Source of the DNA: Siderastrea radians
Taxonomy: Eukaryota; Cnidaria; Anthozoa; Scleractinia; Rhizangiidae
Reading direction: 5' to 3'
NCBI GenBank assembly: GCA_964017195.1
Contig: OZ024898.1
Location: 3,795,482 to 3,859,481 of the forward strand
Length of the DNA stretch: 64,000 bases
Each line of letters opens with the position of its first letter. The stretch's first letter is position 1. Shown here one piece after another: positions 34,897 through 46,900 of the stretch. A program made the translations under genes and the position numbers. The notes under the pieces are model-generated. The model saw nothing but the letters and a program-made list of their open reading frames with translations. It had not been told where the DNA came from and ran no database searches.

Positions 34897-35750
34897 TAAA
34901 ATCTATAGCATTCATGTAATTAGTATCAAATCTTTAGCTTATTTGCATACAGTTACATAGTTGCATGTTCAGATTCATGAATAAAAACATATAACAAAAA
35001 CAAATTGAGTAAGCCCAAGTATGTATCTATGTTAATATCATGTACATTATCATGTACTATCACATACATTTACATGTATTTGCTAAATGATTAATAATGT
35101 AGATATAATATCTAGCAGTTCTTGTAATGAATAGAAAATGAGCAATATTTGTTTTTTAACTGTTTCATTTTTGATCTAGATGGCTGTGAAGACTCCTAAA
35201 GTTGCTTTCAACACATAGTTTGGGACTATTCTTGTGAGATTCCTGAGCCTGCAAAGGTTTGTCGCTGAGATGAGTACTTTGGTTGCAGACAGGATTTTTC
35301 CCTTTGATTAGCATGCTGGACACAAAGATTTATTGCTTTCCTTTCAATAAAGTGGCTGGGTCTGACATGTAAGGAAACATGACCTGCAGCATACAACGGA
35401 GGAAGAGATGTTGGTTTCTGAGCCCGGATCTATGTAATTCTTTTGAACTGTGTTTGTTAACATTGTTAGCCATCATTATAGTAGTAGTGACATGTAGCAC
35501 ATGAATACCTGTATATCAGTTGCTGTCCATAAAATTTGTTACTCAGCAACAGAAACAGTGTTGTGCTACCATAACAACTTGTAGGGTATGATGAGATACT
35601 GTCAACAGTCATCCATAATAATAACCACGGATGCATGATGATGTTGAAAATTTGTCAGTCTCTTTTCCTGTGTTCTACTCAACAGATGTGTAGTCTCAAA
35701 CATTTGTTAACCAGCAACAGTACTCATCTGGTGTTGTGTCATAGTTATTG

Positions 35751-35944
35751 TGTAGTTCCAGAAAAAAAATCCATACCCACCACATGGAAGGTCATTGGAA
35801 ATTCCTAGGGGAAAGGGGCTCTCAAAAGGCAAAACTTTAGAAGCAAAGTGTGAAACTAAGCTGAAATCTCTTGGGGGGGGGGGGGGGGGGCAAAACAGCA
35901 AAACCTTCTGTGGAGGGAGTAAAGATATTTTCTGGAACTACACA
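35751..35944. repeat. Inverted-repeat MITE (TGTAGTTCCAGAAA family)
   Basis: The left end TGTAGTTCCAGAAAA and the right end TTTTCTGGAACTACA are perfect inverses and the interior has G and C homopolymer runs. A second copy lies at 61830-62034. Confidence 0.75.
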
Positions 35945-37291
35945 TCATTCATGTAACCAGTATCCAAAGTGTAGGGAAAGATATTGCTCATCATCCATTA
36001 TGTGTAGGTGACCATAAATGACATTACCATACAGAAACCAGTTTGTAATTCCCAGTACAGCTATGTATACAGTAGGTTGGGGCTACACTTAATTGTTAGT
36101 CTTGATTATCTGTCAGGCAAATCTGTTGGTAAAAAATATTCACGACCCTTATGATCAGGATGGGTTGCTTGAAATTGACCTTGTTGTATAAGGTTACTGG
36201 TTGATTCCTTGATTTGTAAGTCTTCTGTCCACAACCACAGTATCAGTGGATGATTACAAATAAGGACTGTGCGATGAATAAGCTGACATATTGACTTCAG
36301 TCAGCATCTGGCTTTAATTAAAGACAGCTTTTATGTAGCAGTTTAATTATGAAATTACTAAGCTGTTACTAGTAGTGTGCACAATTAAGTAATCAAAATG
36401 TATAAAAATACTTAATAGGACACTAATAATAAAGCGTTATTGTTTGTCTGACGATGTGGTCACTTGTGATGTAGATCAATTATATATTGAGAATTTAATA
36501 ATATAGAAAAAAAGAAAAGAAAACAGATAAAGGGAAGTCTTGGCGGTCAACAGCGACAAAGCACCACAAGGAGTATTGTTTCAGATTCTGTGTTGTGAAC
36601 AGTCTCTCTAAAAAACAAAGAGTGTTAATGGGGTTCCCACTTGTTAGAAACGCCGTCTTTGCGAGTTTTTGTTAAAAAGAGTCTTATTCTACAACATAGG
36701 CTATTTAAATAAAGAATTACTCACCTTGAAGTCATCATTTTAACTGATTTTCCGAATCCTGTGAAATTCGAGGGAGACAAAGCCGCCATTTTCCTTACAA
36801 AAGAACGCTCGAAAACAACGCAGTTTATAAACCTTTATTTAGAATAATCTCTTCACTAATCAAATGGAAGGAAAGAGTACATATTTCATTTCATTGTCAC
36901 GAAAATGTTACAGGAAAATTTATCGCCGATGAAAAAATATGGCCATTTTACTCACCAACTGAACGAAACTGTCGCCGTCAATTTTGATTTTCCCGCCCGC
37001 GGAAGAAAAAGGCTGTTTTTGGACCGGATGTGACGTCAATTTTCGGTGGATCATCCGACCACAAAAAAAGTCCCAGGCGTAGTCAAGTGTTCTCCCCCGC
37101 CCCTGAGTTTAGGGTAAGGGTTTCAGAGTCCCAGCGGCACACCCCCGCCCAAAAATTTGCAGAGTACCCCCCCGGGAACAAAGCCGTCTTCAGGTGAGTT
37201 TGCCTAACTCTCGGAAGTTTAATTAACGTTCTTAATTTTCAGGATAACGCGGGGCTGGAAAAACAGCTGAACTGGAGGTAACAGGGATGAA

Positions 37292-37601
37292 GGGCCATTC
37301 CATTTAATATCCACACCCCTCCCTCCCCGCGTTGACGAGGTACTTTGACATTTCCCTTAACCCCAGACAAATGCCAAGTTTTCCCCAAAGCCCTCGGAAA
37401 AATGCAGTGATACAAATACGTCCCGTCAGAAAATGTGCCCGATAACCAATAACCTTCAGATATTTTTGCTTTTCTGCTCCTTAGGCCTCCTCTCAGAAAA
37501 TCTCGTCTTCAGTCCTACAACCTTCAGAAATTCCATTTTTTCGTATCCTCTTCAGAAAATCTCTACAACCAGAGGAATGTGGATATTAAATGGAACGGCC
37601 C
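37292..37601. mobile_element. 310-bp MITE inside the NB-ARC remnant
   Basis: The inverted ends GGGCCATTCCATTTAATATC and GATATTAAATGGAACGGCCC flank a C-rich interior with AACCTTCAGA repeats. The flanks GAA (37289-37291) and GAA (37602-37604) look like a 3-bp target duplication. Without the element the NB-ARC reading GATGAA...TGTCTGCTTTCAC lines up with copy 1. A 3-bp duplication fits PIF/Harbinger-type elements, but this is tentative. Confidence 0.8.
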
Positions 37602-37934
37602 GAATGTTGTCTGCTTTCACATAATACTCGCATTCGACACCGAAAGAACAGTCATGCAACATTGTGAAGAGGTAGTCAATGAGCGACTGCACAAGATAAC
37701 GATCGTACAAAACGACGATATATCCTGTTATTTCTCGACAGTGTGGACAAGTTTGCTGGTGAAAATGATGATCTCGCCAAGAGCATGAACGCGATTTCTT
37801 CGCAGGCTCCTCCACAGCAAGGACAATGGAGGGAAAGCAAAGATGAAGTTAACTTAATTGTCTGATAAATAAATGAGCTCGAAAAAATACTTACCGGACC
37901 CGGAAAGTTATCGGGAGTTTAAATAAACGGGCCC

Positions 37935-38110
37935 CGGGGAGCGTTTCTCGAAAGCCCGGAAAAAATTTCCGGCCCCGAAAAGCCATTCCTAAAAATATGA
38001 ACCACTCATTCTAAAAAGCTGTTATTTTAGCTTGTCTTCAAGATAAGAAATATTTAACTTAACAGCAAAGTTTCTTGCTTCTTTGTTTACAAGATACGTG
38101 TGAATAATCG

Positions 38111-38141
<31 letters not shown>

Positions 38142-39815
38142 AGGCCTGTGGCGTCCGTTTCGCGAAAGCCCGGCCCAAACTTTTGTACACAACGAAGTTA
38201 CTAAGCATGAAACTTTGCTATAAGTTAAAAATTTCTTCTCTTAAAGACATGTTAAAATAACAGCTTTGTAGAATGAGTGGTATACGTTTTTAGAAATGGC
38301 TTTTCAGGGCCGAAAAGTTTTCGGGACTTGCACTAATACGTACGGTCCTCATACGGAAATTTGTAAATAGTTTTACAAAGAAAGCGTGTGCGAGGCCTCA
38401 GTCTACCAGTTATATGAAAGTAGGCAAATGTCAGATTGGCAGGTAGGAAAAACCATTCATTTTAATTCATCTATAAAACCAAGAGATCTTGATAAAAAAT
38501 TACACCAAACATTAAAGATTGGAGCTTTTTAATCTACATGTAAAGCACTACACCAATGAATTGTACTCTAGCATCACTGTTGCTTACTAGACGTTTTATG
38601 AGACCTTGAGTTCCAAATACTGATTCACAAATAATTTCCCGTTACACTACCAAGCATTATAACAAGCAAATAAGTGGCGAGAATCTAGACAATCATACAC
38701 TACTGTAAAAATTTGAAACGTAACGAAACTCGTTTCGTTTTAGCAGCCGTTTACTTTCTCCAATTGCGTGATTTGTTACTTTCTAGCCAAAAGGTGCACC
38801 GCCTTTGGCCCTTTCAACGGAAAAAAGTGATAAGACTTGCCCACAACTTTAAGGAAAGTAGCGTTTTTCGAAAGAAGGGATAGAATACCACAGTTCCTAG
38901 CGAGTCCGAAAGTAGCGATCGCGAAAGTAACGACCTTAACCGTATTCACCACCTCTGAACACGAAGACTACAAAGTTCACTGAGTGATTTCTTCCAACAC
39001 CCACCTTTTGAATAAAGAGAATTAGGTACGTTTTCTCATTTGGCGCTTTTTTTTCTCAAATGAGTCGTTCCAAATGTGGTGCATGTTTTACCCTGGTTCC
39101 AGGGAGTTTCCTATCTCCTTCTCAAACGAAATTGAGCCACGAAGCGGCGACTAAGAGAGAAGAAAAACTCTTGGTCACCGCTTTTAAGCTGAAACATTTT
39201 TGTGAAGAACAGAAAAAAAAAAAGAACACGGTAGACACGTTTTTGTTACCCGAAGGCGGTGAAAGAAAAAAAGTTGCTTAATCCGGAACTACCTCGGGTT
39301 CTTACTTTATGGTAACGTTAAAGAGCTGTTTTTCCGTATAAAATTCCAGACCACTCGCCATGAATTATATTTGACGTGGTAGCCACTTGTAGGAACTTTT
39401 ATGTCGAAACACGGCAGCAGCGAGAAAATTGCTTGATCCACCAGCAGACTTTCTCAACCACACAGAACAAATGTAAGGCAACTACTACTGCAAATCAAAA
39501 CTTTGATCTTGGAACTCAAAGCGTCGTTGTCCCTTTTTGTCACGTACTCTTTCCACCCACTTGTGTTGCGCGACATCTCACATTTGAGAGTGTGACAAAG
39601 CTGCTGAAATTCTCAAGTGAGTCTCACGATGACGGCCATGTGATCCAGACCACAACTTACTTCCATTACTTTACCAGGTAACGCAACCTAAAAAAGGAAG
39701 TCACGTTACGTCAAGTACAAGCCATCCAAGATTGATTGGATGATGGAAAGTGAGAAACATTTTACGAGGGAAAGGGGAAAGAGGGCAAAACGCCCCTCTC
39801 TATATATGATCTAGG
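37935..39815 (+). repeat. Direct repeat, copy B (partner at 17168-18790)
   Basis: It matches the upstream copy in the same orientation over several blocks (see 17168-18790). The left 210 bp is itself palindromic: GCGTTTCTCGAAAGCCCGG against a right arm with CCCGAAAAGTTTCGGGACTT and GAGAAACG. The middle (about 38790-39390) is unlike copy A. No gene is recognisable in it. Confidence 0.7.
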
Positions 39816-40981
39816 AAGTTCCCGCTCATTTTACCCCTAGGAATATTTTTCATGGCACGCATTTTTTTCTTTCCTACCAAGTACCTGAAAGCCTGGAAAA
39901 GGCTAACAGCAACAGTCAAGTGGTTCACCAGGGAACACTTGGAGAATAACTACTTCCTTCTCCCCCGGGACGTGGTGATAGTCGACCACAAGGCTACTCC
40001 CAGCAGTTTTCCACGCTTCTTTATCCACTACCAGGGATAAAGCGCGGTGGTCATGTGTTAAGCGCGTTGGAGTTTTAAACCTCGGTGAAGGTTGGTGTTT
40101 CAAACCCCAGTTTCTGCCCACCATCAAACAATTGACTGAAGAAGCTTTGAAAACCGCGCCGGAGGTGTGGGGAGGAATGCGATCGAGTATCTCTGCCTTC
40201 AGGGGTGGGAAAGGGGTAGTTATGCTCCTAGTCTCTACATGCTTCAGCTACAGCAAGCGGAATGACGTAAATGCAAAGCCATTTCCAGGGTCTCAGTTCT
40301 TCTCCTTCCCTGGGGGAATTAAAGACAATGGGGAAGCGCTTGACATAAGCCCTGGCATTTAAGCTCCAGCATTTGTTTGCCAATGAATTTGTAAATGCCT
40401 CTCTCGGAAATAATCTACAAATAGACTAAACAGAAGAATGCTGTGTTTCTTCGAGAGTGTACAATACAGCCATTAGGTTGAAATCTTACTCACTTCTCGC
40501 CTGTACTACGACCCCTGTTTCTAAAAGCGAGACTCCCGTAAGTTCATGGTGCATGAAGTACACCAAAACCTATCCTTCCGTTTTTCCACGCGTTGGGGGA
40601 ACATTTTGGTTCTAGGCTTAGATAAAAATATCCGGATATGTTTTTAGCCATTTTGAAACTTCCAGGATATTTAGCAAAATTCTGGATATTTATAAAAAAA
40701 AGGGGATACTTTGTTTAGGTTTTTGGCCATTTATTTCAGTAGTTTCGTTCTTAGCGTTTGGAGATGTTACTCAATCCAATGCCAACAGTAATCTGTTTCT
40801 GCAGTTTTCCACTGAAAATTGCATCCCATGAGGCTTAGGGCAGCCAGGGCAGAACAAAATGGCAGAAAGGCTTAGCTCCTGGTTATGCTGTGACAACTGA
40901 CAAATGTCGTCAAAAAAGAAAAAAAAAAAAGACGCTCCCAACGAGCAGAAATACGAGCGAAAAACGATCTATAAATCTTGC
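39816..40981. other. Region past the last identified RCC1L exon
   Basis: No coding exon could be recognised on either strand. The final coding exon of the minus-strand RCC1L gene (about 25-30 codons expected, with a CG(V/T)DH-type motif) should lie here or further left, but I could not find it. Confidence 0.4.
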
Positions 40982-43900
40982 CTTCTTAGGTACCCACTGG
41001 TCTTCATTCGAGCCGACCCCGAGTCTTCCAAAGGATCCTCTCCCCCAGGTATATAGGGCTCCAGAATCTACAGCAAAAATGACGGGAATAAAAACCAAGA
41101 GAAAAAAAGAGAAAACTAGAAGAAAATTGTAATAAAACAATAACAAATGAGCTGTAATTTAGCCTGCGAACGCAACGACAGCCGGAAATACGTCTGCGTT
41201 CGCAGGCTAGCTGTAATTGTTATCAGCTAAAATTGTTCACTGTTGTTATAAATTGCTCACTGCAGACAAGAATTACAAACAAGTTTTCCTATTGTTTCAG
41301 AAAAGTCGAAGTTTCTCGAAATATTTAAGTGACACAGGACACCAACCCGTAATAACAGCCATGAAGTCTGGACCACAGGTCACTTGAGTAACAACTTCAT
41401 CAGTGTTAACAAATTCTTGTATTTTTCCTGGCGTCTTCGTGAACGAGACTTCTCGGCCGTGACCAAGAACGCCATATCCCCAACTGTAAAGCTCTCCCGA
41501 GACTACAGAATCAAAACAATAAATCCAGAGTACAAAATTACATTAGGTCGCACGTTTGAGCAATATTGGTTAACCTGTGGAGGTCCGGTGGTGTGAAGAA
41601 AGAAAATAAAAACGGCGGGAAGCGTAATTTCTTGTTAGAATAGGTACTGGTCATTTCGCGAACAGCCACATAAGCCCGAAAATAACCACTTCCATCGTAA
41701 ATTAAGGACCGCGCCTCCTTCTGTTATTGCACGTACGTTCTGCGTATATAGGGCTGGTCAGAGTAACTTGGAGAAACTTAGTTTTGGCGGTTTATGACTA
41801 TGCGGGAAAAAGAGATCTTAGCAAGGGCTCTTGGAACCCGCAAGAAAAATTGAGGGTAGCCACGCATTTTTCACAAAAAGGCCATACATTAGTTGTTATG
41901 TGTGTTAAAGCTTTTTAGAAATATAGTTGCTTAATTATCTCTTAAAAATACCGGCGTGGTTCATGCCGTGCCAATGGGTTTTACTGCTTTTAATGGATGC
42001 TCAAACTTTAGAATAAAAACGATACTGTTTTATTACTGACCAGTGAGAGCGACACAGCAAGATCCACCAGCAGCAACTTGCTTAATCTCTGGTAAATTCT
42101 TCAATAATGAGGCTCTTGTGGGCAATGCGAGCTTGAAACAAAATGAGTGACAACATTAACATCATCATGATTACACATATTCGTCAGGAATTTTGGATAA
42201 CCTTTATGGCGTGATCACTAGAGGAATTGGTCCTTAAACTTTTTTAGTGTACAAAAATACGTTCAAAGGCTTTTTCGTTACGCACAAAAGCTCAAACATT
42301 TCGGGAACCTGCAAGGGAAAAAAATGTCCACTAGTAACTAGGCAAGTAAGCGCCGGATTGGGCGTGTGAAATTCTCGCTTTGTCGTAAAGGGATTTGGCA
42401 GTGTTAGTAATTTGTAGACAACATAGATTTGAAAGTAAAGATAGCCTGTGACTTCACATCTTCGCTAACATTTTGAAACTTGGAATACATACTTGCTCTT
42501 CATCACTTGCGGTTGCAAGCTGATTATACTCATTGTTTCCCCAAGAAAATACTTCCCCTTCATCTAAAATATATTAATTGAAAGGTAATAAAAATGTTAG
42601 GTTGCAAACGAAATCCAGCAGAAACACAGACATTAGTACTGCAGGATTTTTGCAATTACACTAGACTCCCGACAACTCGAATATTCAAGGGAAATTAAAA
42701 AAGGTTTGAGTTATCATGAATTCCAGTTATCGAGGGTAAATTATAAAGAAAATGACCTGAAGGGAAAAAAAGGATTCACTTCGATTACGCAGGAAGTTCG
42801 AGATAGCATTCACTTCGAGTACGCAGGAAGTTCGAGATACGGATGGTTCAAGCACGGCGTTTCGAGTTACTGAGAGTCAACTATACAGCTAAACAGCTAC
42901 ACAGCTTCATTCAGCTACACATCAGTGCTGAAGTAGTAATCTACAACGAGGGGTTTTAAATTATGAGGTACATCAACTTACAAATCCGGGACCCGAAACC
43001 AAAACAATAGGAATGACTTAGCACAATGAAGTTAGTGATTAAGCAAGGCTTGAAATTAATGACACAGACAAAATAAACATATAGGAAACTGCAAGCTTAC
43101 AAAGTCTATAGTGCCACTGATTATCTGCCTTATACAAAATGCAAACGTCAACGTGATAAGAATATGACAAGTTCTTTTTCTTTGGACCATACACGACACC
43201 TTTAAGCAACTCCAATTTACAGTTTCAGCTCTTTAACACTACTGAATTATGTGAATACCTGAGAGAGCTAAACAGCAGTCTGCTGAAGTAGCAATTTGTT
43301 TTATTCTCACATCTTTCAATTCTCCTTCAACTAGTTTAAATGTTGTCTCATCTCTGAAATGACCAAGACCTAAAGAAACAAAGTATCAAATCAGAGTTTG
43401 TTGTTGACAATCCGAGATCCTTGGTTGAACAGGTTAGTATTAATTTCTGATTTATTAATGTTCATTAAAAGTGAATAATGCGGGGAGTGGTCGCTTAGTT
43501 TCCAGGCTCATTTTAAAAGCACTTTTAATACACATGTAGTAAGTATGTGGTCATGCCAGACCTGCCAACTCTCACAGTTTCACTGTGAGACTCACTGTTT
43601 GGGGTATCAACTCACGGTCTCACGATTTGGCCTCTAAATCTCACGGTGAATCAGAAAATCTTGAAATTGCCAAACAATTCAGGTAGTATGAAGCAATATT
43701 GAAATCCGTGTTAAAAATGGCAAAATTTGTCACATCTAATGTTTGAGGGAAACCTGGGTTCAATTCCAACCTGTTTCCCGTGAAACATAGGTGCGCTAAG
43801 GTCTCTGGGAAAGCTAGAGTTCAAACTGGCGCCTCGTGTTGACAGCGAAACAGAAACTGACTCTTCAAAAACTGCGGCAAAAGAATACAATAGGTAGCAC

Positions 43901-46900
43901 AAAATTAATAAGGTAAAGAATACCTTGAAACAAGAAATCTACCATTTTTATTTTCGTTTAACAAACATTTTGGAGATCTCCAGGTTTGAGGTCCCAATCT
44001 CCAGGTTTTTCTGGGGTATTTTCAAAGTCTCCAGATTTTCATGTTTTGGTGGTTGGCAGGTCTGTCATGCTTTGAAGCAATTCATGCCACAGGCTTACCA
44101 GTCTGCCCATCAGCACCCCAGCCACAGGACAACACTTTGCCATCATTTGTTAGCAGGATGGTGTGGTCCAAGCCACAAGCTATCTGCAGATTAAGACAAA
44201 ATAAGAAACCTAGAAAGAACTCATAACTCTAACAAAATTCTCAAATCTGATTGGCTATCACCAGCCATGATTTGAGCAGTAATAGAACAGTGTAGGCATC
44301 CTGATTAAGTAATTGGACAGAGCGCACGCTCTAATGGATCACTTACACTTGAATAAGTTCTTGTTTACGTATCTCAAAAATAAATCTGTTCTCTGTTCCT
44401 TCTCCATTGCTTTTTCTCCTTTTTCTTTCGCACATTTTAATTGGTAACAGGAATTCATGTCGTCCAATTTGGTCTGTAATCATATGAGTGACTAACAAAA
44501 TGGGACGACCGCATAGAGGCAGTCTGATTTTGTTAATCATTCGTATGATTACAGACTGAACTGGACTCCACACAGTCCTATTACCATTATGAATAGTATT
44601 TAGCAGACCAGACACTATCTTCACTTGGAACATTTTACCTTTCTGTGGTAGTGGAGCTTGCATCTCTCCTCTAGGTTGGGAGTAGGGGTGGGGTGGGGGT
44701 AGTCTTGTTGGCTGAGTTTTGAGAATGGGGCCACTCGCCCAACCAAAAATATTCTCAGGTCATCAGAACAGCACTGAACAGGGTCAAGGAAGCTCCAGGG
44801 TTTTTGCATTAATTAAAAAAAAATTGCCTGTACTGTACTGTTTTAATTTTGTCATTAGAATTCTCAGGTGTTGTTTAAGGGTCTCAAGCACTACATGTAT
44901 TGCACAAAACAATCGAATTTAGAAGAGTCAAGACCAGTCTTCAACAATTAAAACAGTTCCAAATTTGTACAAAAGAAAATGTTTTTTTTTCTTTTGAAAA
45001 TCAGAATGTCCCAATCTTTTTAGGTTTTGAAACTCAAAAATCGGTACAATTCCAATTAAATCAGGATGGTTGGCAGGTATGAAAGGCACTTTAGCTGAAA
45101 AACAACATAAGGAGATCAAATTATTAAATTTACCTGTTTAATTGGGCTTGAAATGCTTGATATTTTTGTGAAATGACTGATGGATCTTGCATCCAGATTT
45201 CCAACTCCGCACTGTCCTTGATAGTGGCCTCCACACGTGAATGCTGTATCAAAAGAACTCATAAGTTAACTGTTACGAGTTTCATTAAAGGAGTGGTTCG
45301 TTTGTAGACGGAACGCAGGGTTATCGGTAACAGCAACAAGCAGATTTATTTCAAGATGAAAGTAATCTTTACAACTTACAGCTCTTTTACGTCACACAGA
45401 CTCTTCTAATACGGCACTCAGCCACTTCGGCACTCAGCCACTTCACTAAGTTCGGCACACAGCTCGCACAACAACTTCTCAAAAACTCTTTAAACTTCTC
45501 TTTAAAACTCTCTCTGTAGACTGAAACACTCTTACTTATATACATATCACAACAAGTTCTAGAAACTTCTACGAAATCTATTTTTAGTAACATTAAATTA
45601 TATCTTACTATTTAAAGAAACCACATAATCTTTTAAATGACTAAGCACTTTATAACGTTCTAGAGAGTTCTATGGAATATTCTGGAAAGTTCTGAGTAAT
45701 ACTAGACAATTTTCGTAACATTAACATACAGTGTGTACACTGTACAGTCAATAATAAATAATAATAATTTATTAATTTATATTGCGCTATTTAACATAAA
45801 TATGATCAAGAGTGCATTACAGAGTATCTAACTAATAAAAAATATGAATACCTATCTAAGTTACATAATATGTACAATTTATAAATATATACAATCAAAT
45901 ATAGGAATAATAATAGATACAAATAGATATAAAATACAGAAATATATAAATGGTAATAATAGAAAATAAATATATAAAATTGAGTATGTCTAAAAACTGT
46001 TAAAAGCTAGTCTAAACAAATGTGTCTTCAGTTGGCTTTTGAAACTTGAAATGCTTGACATGCTGCGGAGGCTTGCAGGAAGATTATTCCATAGAGTAGG
46101 CGCAGCCACGCTGAATGATCTATCCCCAAAAGACTTCTTCATCCTACCTTTGGGGTGCATTAAACATACACCTTCATTGGAACGTAATGAATAGCGCGTA
46201 TTATGTTTCACCTTAATTAGATCACTAAATGAATATAAGAAGGTGCAATCCCATGGAGAGCCTTGAAGGTTAAGTCCAAGTATACATATGCCATAATTAT
46301 AAATTAATGTATGTTTGTGAAAAATATTCGTGTCTCTTTCTGATCTGACTTGACGCTATTCATGAGAAGCCTAGTGCTTTTGCTCTGTTATTTCTACACT
46401 GCAGAGCTCGTATCAAACACTGAGAACCGACAGTTTCAAGGTTGCAAGTGAATTGGGTTTTTCTTTCACCACCATTTAATCGTTGTTTATAAAATTATGT
46501 TGAAATGTGGAAATATCACTTACCTCCCCCACTATTTTCTTATGCATGGATGGGTACAATTGTTGTTTTCCAAGGCATGGATGAATGTGGTTTTTTTTTT
46601 ATTTTACACCACACTGAGCCAATCTACTAAATGCATTAACCTAATTATACTAATGTAATTGCATGTACATGTTTATAGAAATTTTTAAAAATTCTATAGG
46701 TCCAATCAATTGTGCAATTTTCCATTAAAGGAAGGTTCAATTTCTGCGAGATGCTACCGGTAATTCTAAACTAATAAACTGCTTACCTTGACCATCATCC
46801 ATCAGTATTGCTGAGTGTGATCTTCCACATGAAATCTGCTGAACTCTGCCTGTTGATGCAGTTGTGGGCAGGACAACAGAGCCTGGAAGTAACTCAATTT

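Larger units (their letters stand above)
30592..37176. mobile_element. 6.6-kb DNA transposon inserted in the DED exon, 9-bp TSD
   Basis: The element starts CCCGGGGGGGG and ends CCCCCCCGGG, an inverted terminus. It is flanked on both sides by AACAAAGCC (30583-30591 and 37177-37185), a perfect 9-bp target-site duplication. Removing it restores the DED exon end as seen in copies 1 and 2. Subterminal GTGCCGCTG occurs inverted at both ends (about 30639-30647, and about 37131-37139 on the other strand). A 9-bp duplication suits Mutator-like elements, but I see no transposase, so the superfamily is open. It has collected a LINE fragment, MITEs and a tandem duplication, and an inner inverted pair (GATCCACCGAAAATTGACG near 31731 and its complement near 37033). 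Confidence 0.8.
30290..37850 (+). pseudogene. DED-NB-ARC pseudogene, copy 3, split by transposons
   Basis: Bases 30296-30591 and 37186-37195 are the two halves of a DED exon closely similar to copies 1 and 2, ending at a CAG|GTGAGT donor. The start codon is displaced (GATGCGGCGTCG in place of ATGGCGTCG). A one-base insertion and a short deletion near 30418-30510 break the frame. A 6.6-kb transposon then separates the last few codons. About 40 bp after the donor an NB-ARC remnant starts: a degraded P-loop (GCGGGGCTGGAAAAACAGC, about 37247-37265), a gap filled by a 310-bp MITE, then 37602-37850 with FDTERTV and a decayed Walker B. Intron 1 is almost gone, and no TPR exon follows. It cannot encode a receptor. 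Confidence 0.88.

Noticed and set aside
39060..40362. Several open frames of 70-100 codons
   Set aside because: Most lie within or beside repeat copy B, and none shows a domain or matches the missing RCC1L last exon.
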